Source: Candidatus Yanofskyibacteriota bacterium (GTDB lineage: Bacteria; Patescibacteriota; Minisyncoccia; 2-02-FULL-40-12; GWA2-44-9). Taken from it: 45,797 nucleotides of DNA. Both the position numbers and the translations under genes were made by a program. The DNA is taken from the NCBI GenBank assembly GCA_016185505.1, contig JACPNL010000030.1:1-45797 (forward strand), given 5' to 3'. The number at the start of each line of letters is the position of its first letter. Positions within the stretch are counted from its first letter, which is position 1. This document shows positions 1-9,473 of this stretch, one piece after another. The notes beneath the pieces were generated by a model. The model was not told the origin of the DNA. It saw only the letters and a program-made list of their open reading frames with translations, and ran no database searches.

Positions 1-79
1 ACTCCGTGAGTATAGAGTCAATGTGGATAACCTATCGCTACCCTTGTTGCGGATTTTGGATGTCAGAACTTTTTAAATT

Positions 80-673
80 TTAATGAGTATGCTCGTTATC
101 GCCGCCGCAACCATCCGAGAGATTCCAAACCTCGGTGAGCTGTTCGCCGGTGAATTGATAGTTTTTGATTAGATATTTTCCTAAACCGCCATACACATAC
201 CACCGCCAGCACTTGCAACAGCAAGGCCCTTTTTCGTGCGAGTTCTCCATTGCATAATCATACGCCATCTGTTCTTTCGGCGTAAGTTCCATATCATAGT
301 AGCCCAACAATTTTTCAGCCAATCCTGCCTCAATATCATACGGGTCTGGTGGAATTTCTGAAATGTCGGAGTACTTTTTTAGTCCTTCGACCTGTTCGGT
401 ATATCGATGAAGGCTCATTGGCGAACAACAAGAACCTTGGAGCCGCGCTCCAACGGGTAACAACGGAATTGATTCCTTAAACGAAGCAGAACAAGAAGAG
501 TTTCCATTTTGAGATAGATAGTCAAATTTAGCGGCTAATGCCGTTTGAACCTTACCGGTTTCGTTATGAGTAGTATCACTGATCAGAGATTTGTCGAATT
601 GGTTAGTAATATAAAAATAGACACCTCCGACCACAATGATCAAAGCGGTGACAAGAAGTAAATTTCTGTTCAT
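80..673 (-). CDS. Cys-rich, signal-anchored putative metal-binding protein
   Basis: ORF with N-terminal hydrophobic segment, CC and CCCKC motifs, C-terminal CGGDNEHTH; sits in mer-like cluster. Confidence 0.6.
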   Translation of the reverse strand: MNRNLLLVTALIIVVGGVYFYITNQFDKSLISDTTHNETGKVQTALAAKFDYLSQNGNSSCSASFKESIPLLPVGARLQGSCCSPMSLHRYTEQVEGLKKYSDISEIPPDPYDIEAGLAEKLLGYYDMELTPKEQMAYDYAMENSHEKGPCCCKCWRWYVYGGLGKYLIKNYQFTGEQLTEVWNLSDGCGGDNEHTH

Positions 674-688
674 AGATTTAAAATCATT

Positions 689-1198
689 TTAGCACGAATT
701 GCACACCTTGTTTATTTTTCTAGCAGTAAAATAAACGGAAATAATCACAAGCGCTATTGATCCAAGAAGAAAGAATGTTTGGTATTTCAATACAAACGCA
801 ACACTGCCGATTCCTAATCCCACAACGCCAAACAATGAAGCAAGGCATGATGCGCAGGTGGCAGTTCCTACAATCGCCCCGAAAGCTCCCCCGAATCCTG
901 CCGCAGTGCCGCTCGCCGCAGATTTTGAAATGTTGACCGATTGGCTTTGTTTTCTCCGAGCATAAATATTCATTGAAAAATTAAGTCCCACCAAAAGCGC
1001 GAGACATATCATCAAGAAATAATCCTGTATGCGGAAAATAGACAACTGAAACGCAAGCGTATTGCCGGGAGTCGTGACAACGGGAATAAAAACGAATAGT
1101 CCGAAGAAGAATAGCGCAAACAAAAGAACGATAACGACATGCTTTTGTTCCCCGAGCATTTGCCTAGCCGCGCTATGTATTTGTTGTAGTTTACTCAT
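689..1198 (-). CDS. Integral membrane protein, MerT/MerC-like (candidate mercuric ion transporter)
   Basis: Multiple TM segments, TATCASCLASLFGVVGLG motif, C-terminal CNSC; adjacent to MerA-like gene. Confidence 0.5.
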   Translation of the reverse strand: MSKLQQIHSAARQMLGEQKHVVIVLLFALFFFGLFVFIPVVTTPGNTLAFQLSIFRIQDYFLMICLALLVGLNFSMNIYARRKQSQSVNISKSAASGTAAGFGGAFGAIVGTATCASCLASLFGVVGLGIGSVAFVLKYQTFFLLGSIALVIISVYFTARKINKVCNSC

Positions 1199-1237
1199 AT
1201 AAAACCAAAAGGCGCCTTGAAAAAAGACGCCGGAAAA

Positions 1238-2707
1238 TTAAGAACTAGCGGCTCGTTTCATGACCTCAGCCACTTGTTCTTTTGTAATATTTCTTGCTTG
1301 AAGTTCTTTGCCGTAGAGCAGCCAAAACGCTTCTACGCCCTGATTGATCACCATTGGAATTCCATCAAGAATTTCAAAACCGGCGTTTCTTGCTTCTCTC
1401 AAGGTCGCAGTAGGATTTTTTCGGATCATAATATCTGAAATAATGACTCCCCGGGGAAGCTCTTTCAGAATAGAAGCGGCCTCGTCAATATTCTTTTTTA
1501 TATTTTCTTCGGTCGGCGGTAAAGTTATATCACTAAAAGCCGCGTAACTCTCTAGCGGGCTCTTTGGATCATCAATCACGGCAATAATTACATCGGCATC
1601 GAAAATTTTTCCTTTTATTTCGTCCCGGCCGCCGCCATAAGCCCTTTGCTCGCCAAAATATTTATTTATTCTCTCGGCCAAATTCACCGCTTTATCTTTT
1701 GTTCTGTTTAAGATGCTGACTTGCATTCCTTTCTCCGCTAATGCGAAAGCTATGGCATTGCCGGCGCCGCCGGCTCCCAAAACAACCACTTTTTTACCGA
1801 CAAGTTTTTCGTTCCTCTTTTTGAACGCTTCTTCCAAGCTTTGCGCGTAGCCAAGACCATCGGTATTAAACCCCTTGGATTTTCCCTCCGATGTTTTCAT
1901 AATGAAATTAACGGCGCCGATTTCTTTGGCCAGCGGCTCCACCTCGTCAAGAAAAGGAATAACCTCATCCTTGAATCCCGTACCAGCTCCGCCTCCTTTG
2001 TATTTTGTGTCTTTGCGGAGTACATCCAGTATGTGCCCGCATTGCTTCGGATCGCCAACCAGCATAATGTTTCCGGCATCAATTCCAAATTCTTGGTATG
2101 CCGCATTCCACATTACGGGTGTTTTAGCAGGATAATCATGTTCTATGAGTGGAATAGTGTAAGCGGGAAAGTCTAAATTTTCCAGGTTACTTTTAGGTTC
2201 GCGGGCGTAAGCTAAAGTTCTCGTCCTGATTAAATCTCCAGCCTCATTTAGATCGTCCGCGTATTCAAACCTCACAATTGTAACGACATCGCTGTCGGTA
2301 AAATCCTTTCCGTAAAGCCGTTTTAATTTTTCAACGAGCTCTGCTTTGGTTTTTGGAAGCAAGGGTGTACCTTCTAAATCTGCCGGCTCAATTTCTCCAA
2401 GCGTTTTCTTTTCCGCGGCATATACCACTACCGTAGTTTGCCAAGGATCAAATTCCTTATCTTCTTTCTGAATTTTTATCCGAATAAATCGGCCTTCTCT
2501 GTATCCATTCTTGGGATCGTCTGTTTCAGCCGTTCTATCTCCCACCCTGACGCTTGCTGTAATAACTTTATTTTGAAGGAGCTCTTTTTCGTCTTCTCGA
2601 AACCAAAGCTCATTGGCAAAAAACGGCTTTTTATGTTCTTTCTCTCGTGAATTTTCCACTTTTCCGCCCTCCTTATTCAATTGTAATTTTTCGCAGCAGT
2701 TTTCCAT
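1238..2707 (-). CDS. Fusion: N-terminal ASCH-like domain plus shikimate dehydrogenase (AroE)-like domain
   Basis: C-terminal half has GFNTDGLGYAQSLEEA, VVVLGAGGAGNAIAFALAEKG and NQGVEAFWLLYG typical of AroE; N-terminal LLQNKVITASVRVGDR resembles ASCH. Confidence 0.65.
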   Translation of the reverse strand: MENCCEKLQLNKEGGKVENSREKEHKKPFFANELWFREDEKELLQNKVITASVRVGDRTAETDDPKNGYREGRFIRIKIQKEDKEFDPWQTTVVVYAAEKKTLGEIEPADLEGTPLLPKTKAELVEKLKRLYGKDFTDSDVVTIVRFEYADDLNEAGDLIRTRTLAYAREPKSNLENLDFPAYTIPLIEHDYPAKTPVMWNAAYQEFGIDAGNIMLVGDPKQCGHILDVLRKDTKYKGGGAGTGFKDEVIPFLDEVEPLAKEIGAVNFIMKTSEGKSKGFNTDGLGYAQSLEEAFKKRNEKLVGKKVVVLGAGGAGNAIAFALAEKGMQVSILNRTKDKAVNLAERINKYFGEQRAYGGGRDEIKGKIFDADVIIAVIDDPKSPLESYAAFSDITLPPTEENIKKNIDEAASILKELPRGVIISDIMIRKNPTATLREARNAGFEILDGIPMVINQGVEAFWLLYGKELQARNITKEQVAEVMKRAASS

Positions 2708-2802
2708 TTTATATTATAGTATCGTTTTTGCCAAACCTCAGCGAATAATGCTGGTTAAAAATTTAAATCGATAGCGCCGAGGCGATTTTTGTATCCATTA
2801 AT

Positions 2803-4239
2803 TTATTCAGTACAACAGGAAAGTTTCGACACATCTTTCCTGAATGACTGCGCGACCCATTTAATTGATTCGGCTATTGTGGGGAAAATGAATGTGTTTT
2901 TAATAATGTCGTCCAGCTTCATTTTGTTCTTGATAATAAAACTTGCCATTGAAATAATTTCGTCCGCTTTGGCGCCAGCCATGTGAATACCGACAACCTC
3001 TTCTGTTTTGGCGTCTATCGCCATTTTAATTAAGCCGTCTGATGCTTCTAAAATGTGCGCTTTGGGAACAAGTCCCAAACTCAAAGTGCGGCAACTGCAG
3101 GTAAGCCCGCTTTGCTTGACGATTGCCTCATCGGTAAGGCCGACGCTGACGAGCGGCGGGTCGGTGAAAATGGCGTGGGGTACCGCGTGAAAATCAACTT
3201 TAATGCCCTTATTTTCCAAAAGGTTGGATGCGGCAACAAACCCCTCTCTACCGGCAACCGTTTCTAACTTGAGATTGACCTCATCTCCCGCCTGATCAAC
3301 AACATCACCGGCCGCGAATATATGAGGAAGATCGGATTGCAAAAATTCATTGGTTATTATTCCTCCTTTTTTGCCGATGCCGACACCAATACTTTCAAGG
3401 TTCAAAGATTGGGTGTTAGCCCTAACGCCGGTTGCTACCAAAATTTTCTCTGCCTTAATAGTAATTTCTTTATCTTGTATATCGGCTTGAATCTCGATAA
3501 GGCCGTCATGTCGCCCCACGCTTTTTGTTTTGACGGATGTGTGAATGGTAATTCCTTCCTCTTCCAGCTTTTTTTGCAGGAAGTTTGATAATTCCGGCTC
3601 TTCGCGATCGGCTATTCTTTCAGCTGATTGCAGAACCATAACCTTCGTTCCGAAACGGTTATAGATTTGGGCAAATTCAAGACCCAAAGGCCCGCCGCCC
3701 AAAATGATCACTGATTTCGGCAATTCTTTTAAGCTCAAGGCCTCTATGTTGGTCAAATAATCCACACCATCCAATCCGGGAATCGGCGGAATAAAAGTGG
3801 ACGAGCCGGTTGAGATTAAAAACTTTTCTCCCGTAATTTTCTCACCGTTAACTTCAATCGTGTGTTCATCAATAAACCTGGCGGAGCCTTCTTTGAGGGT
3901 GACATAAACCAAGAATTTGAGAGTGCCGGCGTACGCCTTGCTTTGAAGTTTGCTGATAAGGGCGTCTTTTGACTCAACGACTTTTTTAAAATCCAAACTC
4001 GGTACACTATCTGGCACACCGGCAAATTTGCTGTGTTTAGCATTCCAATAGGCCTCCGCTACGGTAAGCAACCTTTTAGATGGCATACAGCCGACATTGA
4101 TACAAGTACCGCCCAGAGGCACTTTTCCGCCTGAAATCATCAAAGTTTTTATTTTTAACGAGTCGGCTTTGATAGCCGCGGCAAATCCCGCTGCCCCGCC
4201 CCCGATAATAATAAACGGATAATCGTATTTATTTTCCAT
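2803..4239 (-). CDS. merA: Mercuric reductase-like FAD-dependent pyridine nucleotide-disulfide oxidoreductase
   Basis: GGTCINVGCMPSK redox motif, FAD/NAD motifs, C-terminal RKDVSKLSCCTE typical of MerA. Confidence 0.8.
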   Translation of the reverse strand: MENKYDYPFIIIGGGAAGFAAAIKADSLKIKTLMISGGKVPLGGTCINVGCMPSKRLLTVAEAYWNAKHSKFAGVPDSVPSLDFKKVVESKDALISKLQSKAYAGTLKFLVYVTLKEGSARFIDEHTIEVNGEKITGEKFLISTGSSTFIPPIPGLDGVDYLTNIEALSLKELPKSVIILGGGPLGLEFAQIYNRFGTKVMVLQSAERIADREEPELSNFLQKKLEEEGITIHTSVKTKSVGRHDGLIEIQADIQDKEITIKAEKILVATGVRANTQSLNLESIGVGIGKKGGIITNEFLQSDLPHIFAAGDVVDQAGDEVNLKLETVAGREGFVAASNLLENKGIKVDFHAVPHAIFTDPPLVSVGLTDEAIVKQSGLTCSCRTLSLGLVPKAHILEASDGLIKMAIDAKTEEVVGIHMAGAKADEIISMASFIIKNKMKLDDIIKNTFIFPTIAESIKWVAQSFRKDVSKLSCCTE

Positions 4240-4241
4240 AG

Positions 4242-4559
4242 TTACGGCGTCAGTTGTTGTTTCACAATACCAAATAAAGGCGACCTTTTATCGATGTGAT
4301 AATAAACGGTCTTAAAATCCCTTCTTGATTTCACTAGACAGCATTTTCTTAAATTTTTAAGCGAATGTGAAACGGCGGAAACGGAAACACCCACCAGTCC
4401 GGCAATCTCCGATACGGATAGCTCTTTGTGTTTGCACAGCAAATAACAAATCTTCATTCTCGTCAGATCGCCAAGAATATTAAAATCACAAGCGCATTTT
4501 ACGAGGGCCTTTTTGTTAGTAAGTTCTTTTTTTATTCTGTTTCTGGTTTTTATATTCAT
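4242..4559 (-). CDS. ArsR/SmtB family winged-helix regulator
   Basis: ILGDLTRMKICYLLCKHKELSVSEIAGLVGVSVSAVSHSLKNLRKCCLV; 2-nt gap to the merA-like ORF. Confidence 0.8.
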   Translation of the reverse strand: MNIKTRNRIKKELTNKKALVKCACDFNILGDLTRMKICYLLCKHKELSVSEIAGLVGVSVSAVSHSLKNLRKCCLVKSRRDFKTVYYHIDKRSPLFGIVKQQLTP

Positions 4560-4647
4560 TGGTAAGGTAAATTAGGCGTTATCATTTGAACAGCCATTCA
4601 AGTATACTACCGGACAAATATAAAGTCAACCGTCAATGTGGATAAAA

Positions 4648-4672
4648 AACAACCCCCTTCGGGGGTTGTTTA
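4648..4672 (-). terminator. Rho-independent-like hairpin
   Basis: aaacaaccccc-ttc-gggggttgttt downstream of the minus-strand flavoprotein gene; bidirectional. Confidence 0.7.
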
Positions 4673-4695
4673 ACTTCTATCGCTGGGCATTTCTT

Positions 4696-5367
4696 TCAAT
4701 AGCACTTCGGTTCCTCCTCTGGTGCCGACCCTTGCGACATGTTTTCTTCAAACTCGTTAATTTCTTCTTTGTGGGCCTTGAACAGCATGGCGTAATTCAT
4801 TAAATTACGAGCCATCACATCAAGCATCGCTTTGGTGGCTTGATTTTTGCGGCGTTTTACCGCGTCCTCATTCATGCCCCCGCCAACCTCACCCACCCAA
4901 TAAGCAACGCTTTCAGGCGGTATGACAAATCCAAGCCATTGCAAAAAGTTATACAAATTACCGACAATATGCTGAACTCCGTCTTCGTGGCCGGTAATAA
5001 CCAGGCCGGCGACTTTATGATAGAGATCGGATTTTCCGGTCATAATATACGACTCATCAAAATGGGTCATCCTTTCCATAACTCGCTGGATCAAACTTGA
5101 TTGTCCGCCCCACCAAATGGGCGTAGCGAAAATAACGATGTCCGCTTTTCGCAGAGCATTGGCGATTTTAGGCCACTCGTCATCATCAGACATCTGCTCT
5201 CCTAGCCCGACCGGAATATTCATATTGGCCAAACGGAACTTCTCTACTTCTACTCCATATTCGGTAAAATACTTTAGAAGGTCGTCAACAAGCTCGTCGG
5301 TATTAGAAAGCTCCTCCCCCGCCTTAAGAGTTCCCAATAAAACTACTGCTTTTAATTTTTCGTTCAT
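4696..5367 (-). CDS. Flavodoxin-like / NADPH-dependent FMN reductase family protein
   Basis: ADIVIFATPIWWGGQSSLIQRVMERM and flavodoxin-like fold pattern. Confidence 0.75.
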   Translation of the reverse strand: MNEKLKAVVLLGTLKAGEELSNTDELVDDLLKYFTEYGVEVEKFRLANMNIPVGLGEQMSDDDEWPKIANALRKADIVIFATPIWWGGQSSLIQRVMERMTHFDESYIMTGKSDLYHKVAGLVITGHEDGVQHIVGNLYNFLQWLGFVIPPESVAYWVGEVGGGMNEDAVKRRKNQATKAMLDVMARNLMNYAMLFKAHKEEINEFEENMSQGSAPEEEPKCY

Positions 5368-5603
5368 AACTTATGTTTTAATCTTAAAAATTTTGCGAAA
5401 AATTTATCCCAAAAATCAGGATGATCGACAACTAGCTCTTCCAGTATAGCAAACGGGATAACGATAACAACGGCTCCTAATATAATACGAGGATTTATTA
5501 TTTGATCGGTCAAAAAATGCAAAGATAACAAATTGTCGGCCAGATTGGATATCAGGCCAAAAATTACAAATTCCAAAATTCTGAATTTAGTCCGTATTTT
5601 CAT
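5364..5603 (-). CDS. Small hypothetical membrane protein
   Basis: ORF overlapping the next gene by 4 nt; hydrophobic segments. Confidence 0.45.
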   Translation of the reverse strand: MKIRTKFRILEFVIFGLISNLADNLLSLHFLTDQIINPRIILGAVVIVIPFAILEELVVDHPDFWDKFFAKFLRLKHKL

Positions 5604-5824
5604 TTGGAAGAAGTTTTTTAAACATTGCGTTATGGATTCTAACTCTAATTATTACATTTATAAAAGCAGCTGACAATTTCTTAAATCAACAAAAAATCAC
5701 CGATTTTTTGTTCTTGAATACTGCACTCCTCCCTACACTATCTCCTTCGCATAAAGCTACGGAAGTACGCGGTAAGACGTTTCTGAGGGTCTTTTCCAGT
5801 GGCCATTTGACCCGCTTGCCCATC

Positions 5825-5906
5825 GCGCCACCGGCATAGCCTTTGGCGACGCACGGCCGTAAGTTTACTGACCGCGTGCCGCCATAGCTGGCTTCAGCGG
5901 TGGCGC
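5825..5906. repeat. Long GC-rich imperfect palindrome
   Basis: gcgccaccggcatagcc...gccatagctggcttcagcggtggcgc arms, plus inner ggcgacgcacgg/ccgcgtgccgcc. Confidence 0.6.
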
Positions 5907-5926
5907 AAGGAGGGTCTCGGTCGGGG

Positions 5927-7173
5927 TCATTTCCCTATGTCTTTTCGGAAAAACATACCGGGAAAAGATATTATTTTTGTAGCTCCATATGCCTTGGAGA
6001 GAGCTTGGTTCAATGTTCTTCCGGTAGCCGTTATCCCAAATACCCTACCCCCGTTCGTTAGAATGTGGCTGTCTTGAATTTTAGTACCAGCATGAAATAA
6101 AACTATATCCTTATTCGAAATCTTATCTAAACCACTGATAGTTTTACCAGATATATAATTACCTGGGTAACCATCCGAAGCACAGACGACACAGCAGGCA
6201 TAGTTATTGTTCCAATGCACATTCACATCTTTTAATTTGCCCCGTACACTAGCAAGTAAGATATCTAACAAATCTGTTTCTAAAATTCTCATATAGGATT
6301 GTGCTTCTGGATCTCCAAAACGAGCATTGAACTCAATTACCTTAGGACCGTCTTTTGTAATCATTATCCCTGGATATAAAATACCAACAAATGGATAGCC
6401 TCTCTTTTTAAGGGCAGAGAGAGTGGGAATAATAATTTTCTGTTCTATTTCTTTTTTATCCCTATTATTAACTGCTGATACGGGAACAATAGTTCCCATT
6501 CCGCCAGTATTTGGCCCCTTATCTCCATCAAATATTCTTTTATGATCTTTGGCCGCTGGAAAGAGAGTTGCATGTTCTCCATCACAAAAGGCATGGATAG
6601 AAATTTCTCTTCCCGATAAATATTCTTCAATAAGTACTTTTTTACCAGCCTTACCATGAACCCCTCTTTTCATCATATCCGTCAAAGTTTTTTTGCCTCC
6701 TCTAAGTTTTTAGCAATTACAACCCCTTTACCCAAAGATAGGCCATCTGCTTTTATTACCAAAGGAAATTGCAGAGTTTGTATGTATTTAAATGCTCGAT
6801 TGTAATTATTAAAAGTTCGGAAACGAGCAGTAGGAATATGCTCTTCTTCCATAAATTTTTTGGCAAAAGACTTTGACCATTCAATTTTGGCTGCTGCTTT
6901 GGTCGGCCCGAATACCGGAACCTTCTTTTCTTGCAATATATCTACTATTCCCTCCGCTAAATAACTATCCGGACCAACAATCACCAGATCGATTTTATTT
7001 TTATCAATCCATTTGAGAATTTCTTTTGATTTTGAAATACCTAAATTTGTTGCGATAAATGAAGTTCCTGCATTTCCAGGAGTAACAAATATTTTTTTCA
7101 CTTTTGACGACTGAGAAAGTTTCCATGCTAAAGCATGTTCTCTGCCGCCAGATCCAATAATTAGAATATCCAT
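5927..7173 (-). pseudogene. purD: Phosphoribosylamine-glycine ligase, split into two ORFs by a frameshift near 6694-6700
   Basis: ORFs 6682-7173 (MDILIIGSGGREHALAWKL...) and 5927-6685 (TDMMKRG...EEYLSGREISIHAFCDG) join by -1 shift at an A7 run. Confidence 0.8.
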
Positions 7174-7404
7174 AGTAGATTGACCCGTCGAGATTAGCTC
7201 GACCCGTCGTGGTCGCCAGAACCTATACTGTGAACATATATTTTACATGGCCACGAAAAATTCGCTGCGTCCCGAAAAACTCACTTCGCTGCGCAAAGAG
7301 GCTGACGCCTCCGCCCAGCTTTTCTTTGTTCGTCTCGGGACAAGCTCATCTCGTGGCACGCTCAAAGCTGGCTTGCCGCGAGGCGGCGAAGCCGCTTTTC
7401 GCGG

Positions 7405-7475
7405 CTGCGGGACTAGGACTCGAACCTAGATACCATGGACCAGAACCATGTGTCCTACCATTAGACGATCCCGCA
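7405..7475 (-). tRNA. tRNA-Gln(CTG)
   Basis: TGCGGGATCGTCTAATGGTAGGACACATGGTTCTGGTCCATG...TCCCGCA-G; U1-A72 and G73 typical of Gln. Confidence 0.93.
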
Positions 7476-7578
7476 ATATTGCCAAATTTTACAACAAAAA
7501 TCACCTTTTTGCAATATAAATGAATGGCTCAATGGATTCATCCATTGAGCCATTCAGTAAATTTATTGACGGTTTAAA

Positions 7579-8487
7579 CTAGACCTTCAAAAATCGGCGA
7601 ATTGCCACAAAACTTGAGATGACACCGAGAAGGACGCCGACAGAAAATACGAGGAATAAGAACTGGAACATATTGGCCGTAAAATACGACATCAAGCTAA
7701 CTCCGGGCATAAGGGATTCTACTTTGGGAGAAACAAAGAATATCGCCGGATAGAAGAGAACAGCCGTAACTGCGGCAGCGAACGCGCCATATAGTCCTCC
7801 CTCTATAAGATACGGGGCCTTGATATGCCAATTGGAACCGCCGACAAGCTTCATTATCTCTATCTCCTGTCTCTGGTTATATATCGTAAGGCGAATGGTG
7901 TTAAAAGTAACCAACACGGCGATGACCGCCAATAACATCGTGATGATAAAGCCCCAGTTCTGAATACCGCTGGAGATACTTTGAAGACGGCCGATGACTT
8001 TCTCGTTCTCGTAAAAATTAATCTTATCTATGACGCTCCTGAATTTATTGGCCTCAAGAAATTGGACTATGGAAGCAAACTGCGACGGATCGTCCGCTTT
8101 AATGTTCAAAGACGCTTGCAAAGGGTTAAAATCAAGTTCAGCCAGCGAATCCTGTATAACGGCGTCGCCGGCATGCCTTTCTTTAAACTCATTCAGGGCT
8201 TGATCGGCTGAAACATACTCAACCTTCTTTACGTTGTCCAGCGACTCCAGTTCTGACTTGATACTCAAAATATCGCCTTCGGATATGTCTGATTTGAAAT
8301 ACGCGCTCACGTCAACCTTTTCCTGAAGATTAACCACTACTTGGGATGACAAAAAGTTGACCGCCATCAAGCCGGAGAACAGTATAAGAACCAAAACCAT
8401 AACCCCCGTTGTGCCTAAACTTACATAGGAATTTCTCTTAAAATTCGTATATCCCACCAAAAAAATCCTATTCAATGATTTTTTCAT
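7579..8487 (-). CDS. ftsX: Cell division protein FtsX
   Basis: FtsX-like permease topology, downstream of ftsE, RLTIYNQRQEIEIMKLVGGSNWHIKAPYLIEGGLYG. Confidence 0.9.
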   Translation of the reverse strand: MKKSLNRIFLVGYTNFKRNSYVSLGTTGVMVLVLILFSGLMAVNFLSSQVVVNLQEKVDVSAYFKSDISEGDILSIKSELESLDNVKKVEYVSADQALNEFKERHAGDAVIQDSLAELDFNPLQASLNIKADDPSQFASIVQFLEANKFRSVIDKINFYENEKVIGRLQSISSGIQNWGFIITMLLAVIAVLVTFNTIRLTIYNQRQEIEIMKLVGGSNWHIKAPYLIEGGLYGAFAAAVTAVLFYPAIFFVSPKVESLMPGVSLMSYFTANMFQFLFLVFSVGVLLGVISSFVAIRRFLKV

Positions 8488-8611
8488 AAACCCTAAATCC
8501 TAAACTCTAAATCCTAAACTTTTTGAATTTTGGATTTTAAATTTTGGATTTATTTAGAAATTAGATATTAGAAATTAGAAATTGCATCTGAAAATTTTAT
8601 TTATAAAATTT

Positions 8612-9295
8612 TCAGATGATGTATTTACCATTGTGACTTTGATCTTTTACTATCCTGCCCTTTTCCATCGTTACCACTCGTTTCCCTATAATATTAACTA
8701 TTTCCCTGTTGTGGGTAGCGAGAATAACCGTCGTGCCAAGTTTATTTATCTTTGTAAGTAATTCTACCACATCGTGCGCGTTCACCTGATCAAGATTGCC
8801 TGTGGGCTCGTCGGCCAGAATTATCCTGGGTCGGTGAATGAGAGCCCTGGCAATGGCTAAGCGCTGCTTCTCTCCGCCGGACATTTGGTGAGGAAAACTA
8901 TTCATCTTGTCCGACAGACCGACAATGTTTAAGACCTTCGGCACATCGTCCTGTATCTGATACTCGTCAACTCCGCAAACCTCAAGAGCAAAAGCGACAT
9001 TCTCAAAAGCGTTCTTATTGGAAAGAAGTTTGAAATCCTGATATACAGTTCCTATCTTCCTCCTTAAAATAGGGATCTCGCCGCTGGAGAGCGTAGCCAG
9101 ATTAACGCTGTCCAAGACCACTTCGCCTTCTTGGGGAGTAAGTTCTCTCGTGAGAAGACGAAGAAGAGTTGATTTACCCGCGCCGGAAGGCCCAACCAGA
9201 GAAACGAATTCCCCCTGTTTAACTTCTAAATTAACATCCTTCAAAGCCATAAAGTTATCGTCGTATATTGTGGAGATGTTCTTGAGTTGTATCAT
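8612..9295 (-). CDS. ftsE: Cell division ATP-binding protein FtsE
   Basis: Walker A GPSGAGKST, ABC signature MSGGEKQRLAIARAL, Walker B IILADEPTGNLD. Confidence 0.93.
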   Translation of the reverse strand: MIQLKNISTIYDDNFMALKDVNLEVKQGEFVSLVGPSGAGKSTLLRLLTRELTPQEGEVVLDSVNLATLSSGEIPILRRKIGTVYQDFKLLSNKNAFENVAFALEVCGVDEYQIQDDVPKVLNIVGLSDKMNSFPHQMSGGEKQRLAIARALIHRPRIILADEPTGNLDQVNAHDVVELLTKINKLGTTVILATHNREIVNIIGKRVVTMEKGRIVKDQSHNGKYII

Positions 9296-9473
9296 GTTAT
9301 AAAAAACACAAAACACAGGAACCAGTTTAGAAATTTCTAATTCCTAATATCTAATTACTAACAAAATGTCCAATGTTTTAATGTCCAATTAGAAATTTGA
9401 AATTAGGCATTTGGCATTTCATTAGAAATTAGTAATTAGATATTAGATATTTGGGTTGTGCTTTTATCTAAAT

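Noticed and set aside
7209-7523. ORFs 7209-7523 and 7247-7429
   Set aside because: GC-rich repeat-like spacer plus antisense of tRNA-Gln (GTRTRT/GLEPRY peptides); no coding signature.
8490-9470. CRISPR array from the repeated ttagaaattag spacers
   Set aside because: Tandem 7-nt periodicity, no constant repeat with unique spacers, no cas genes.
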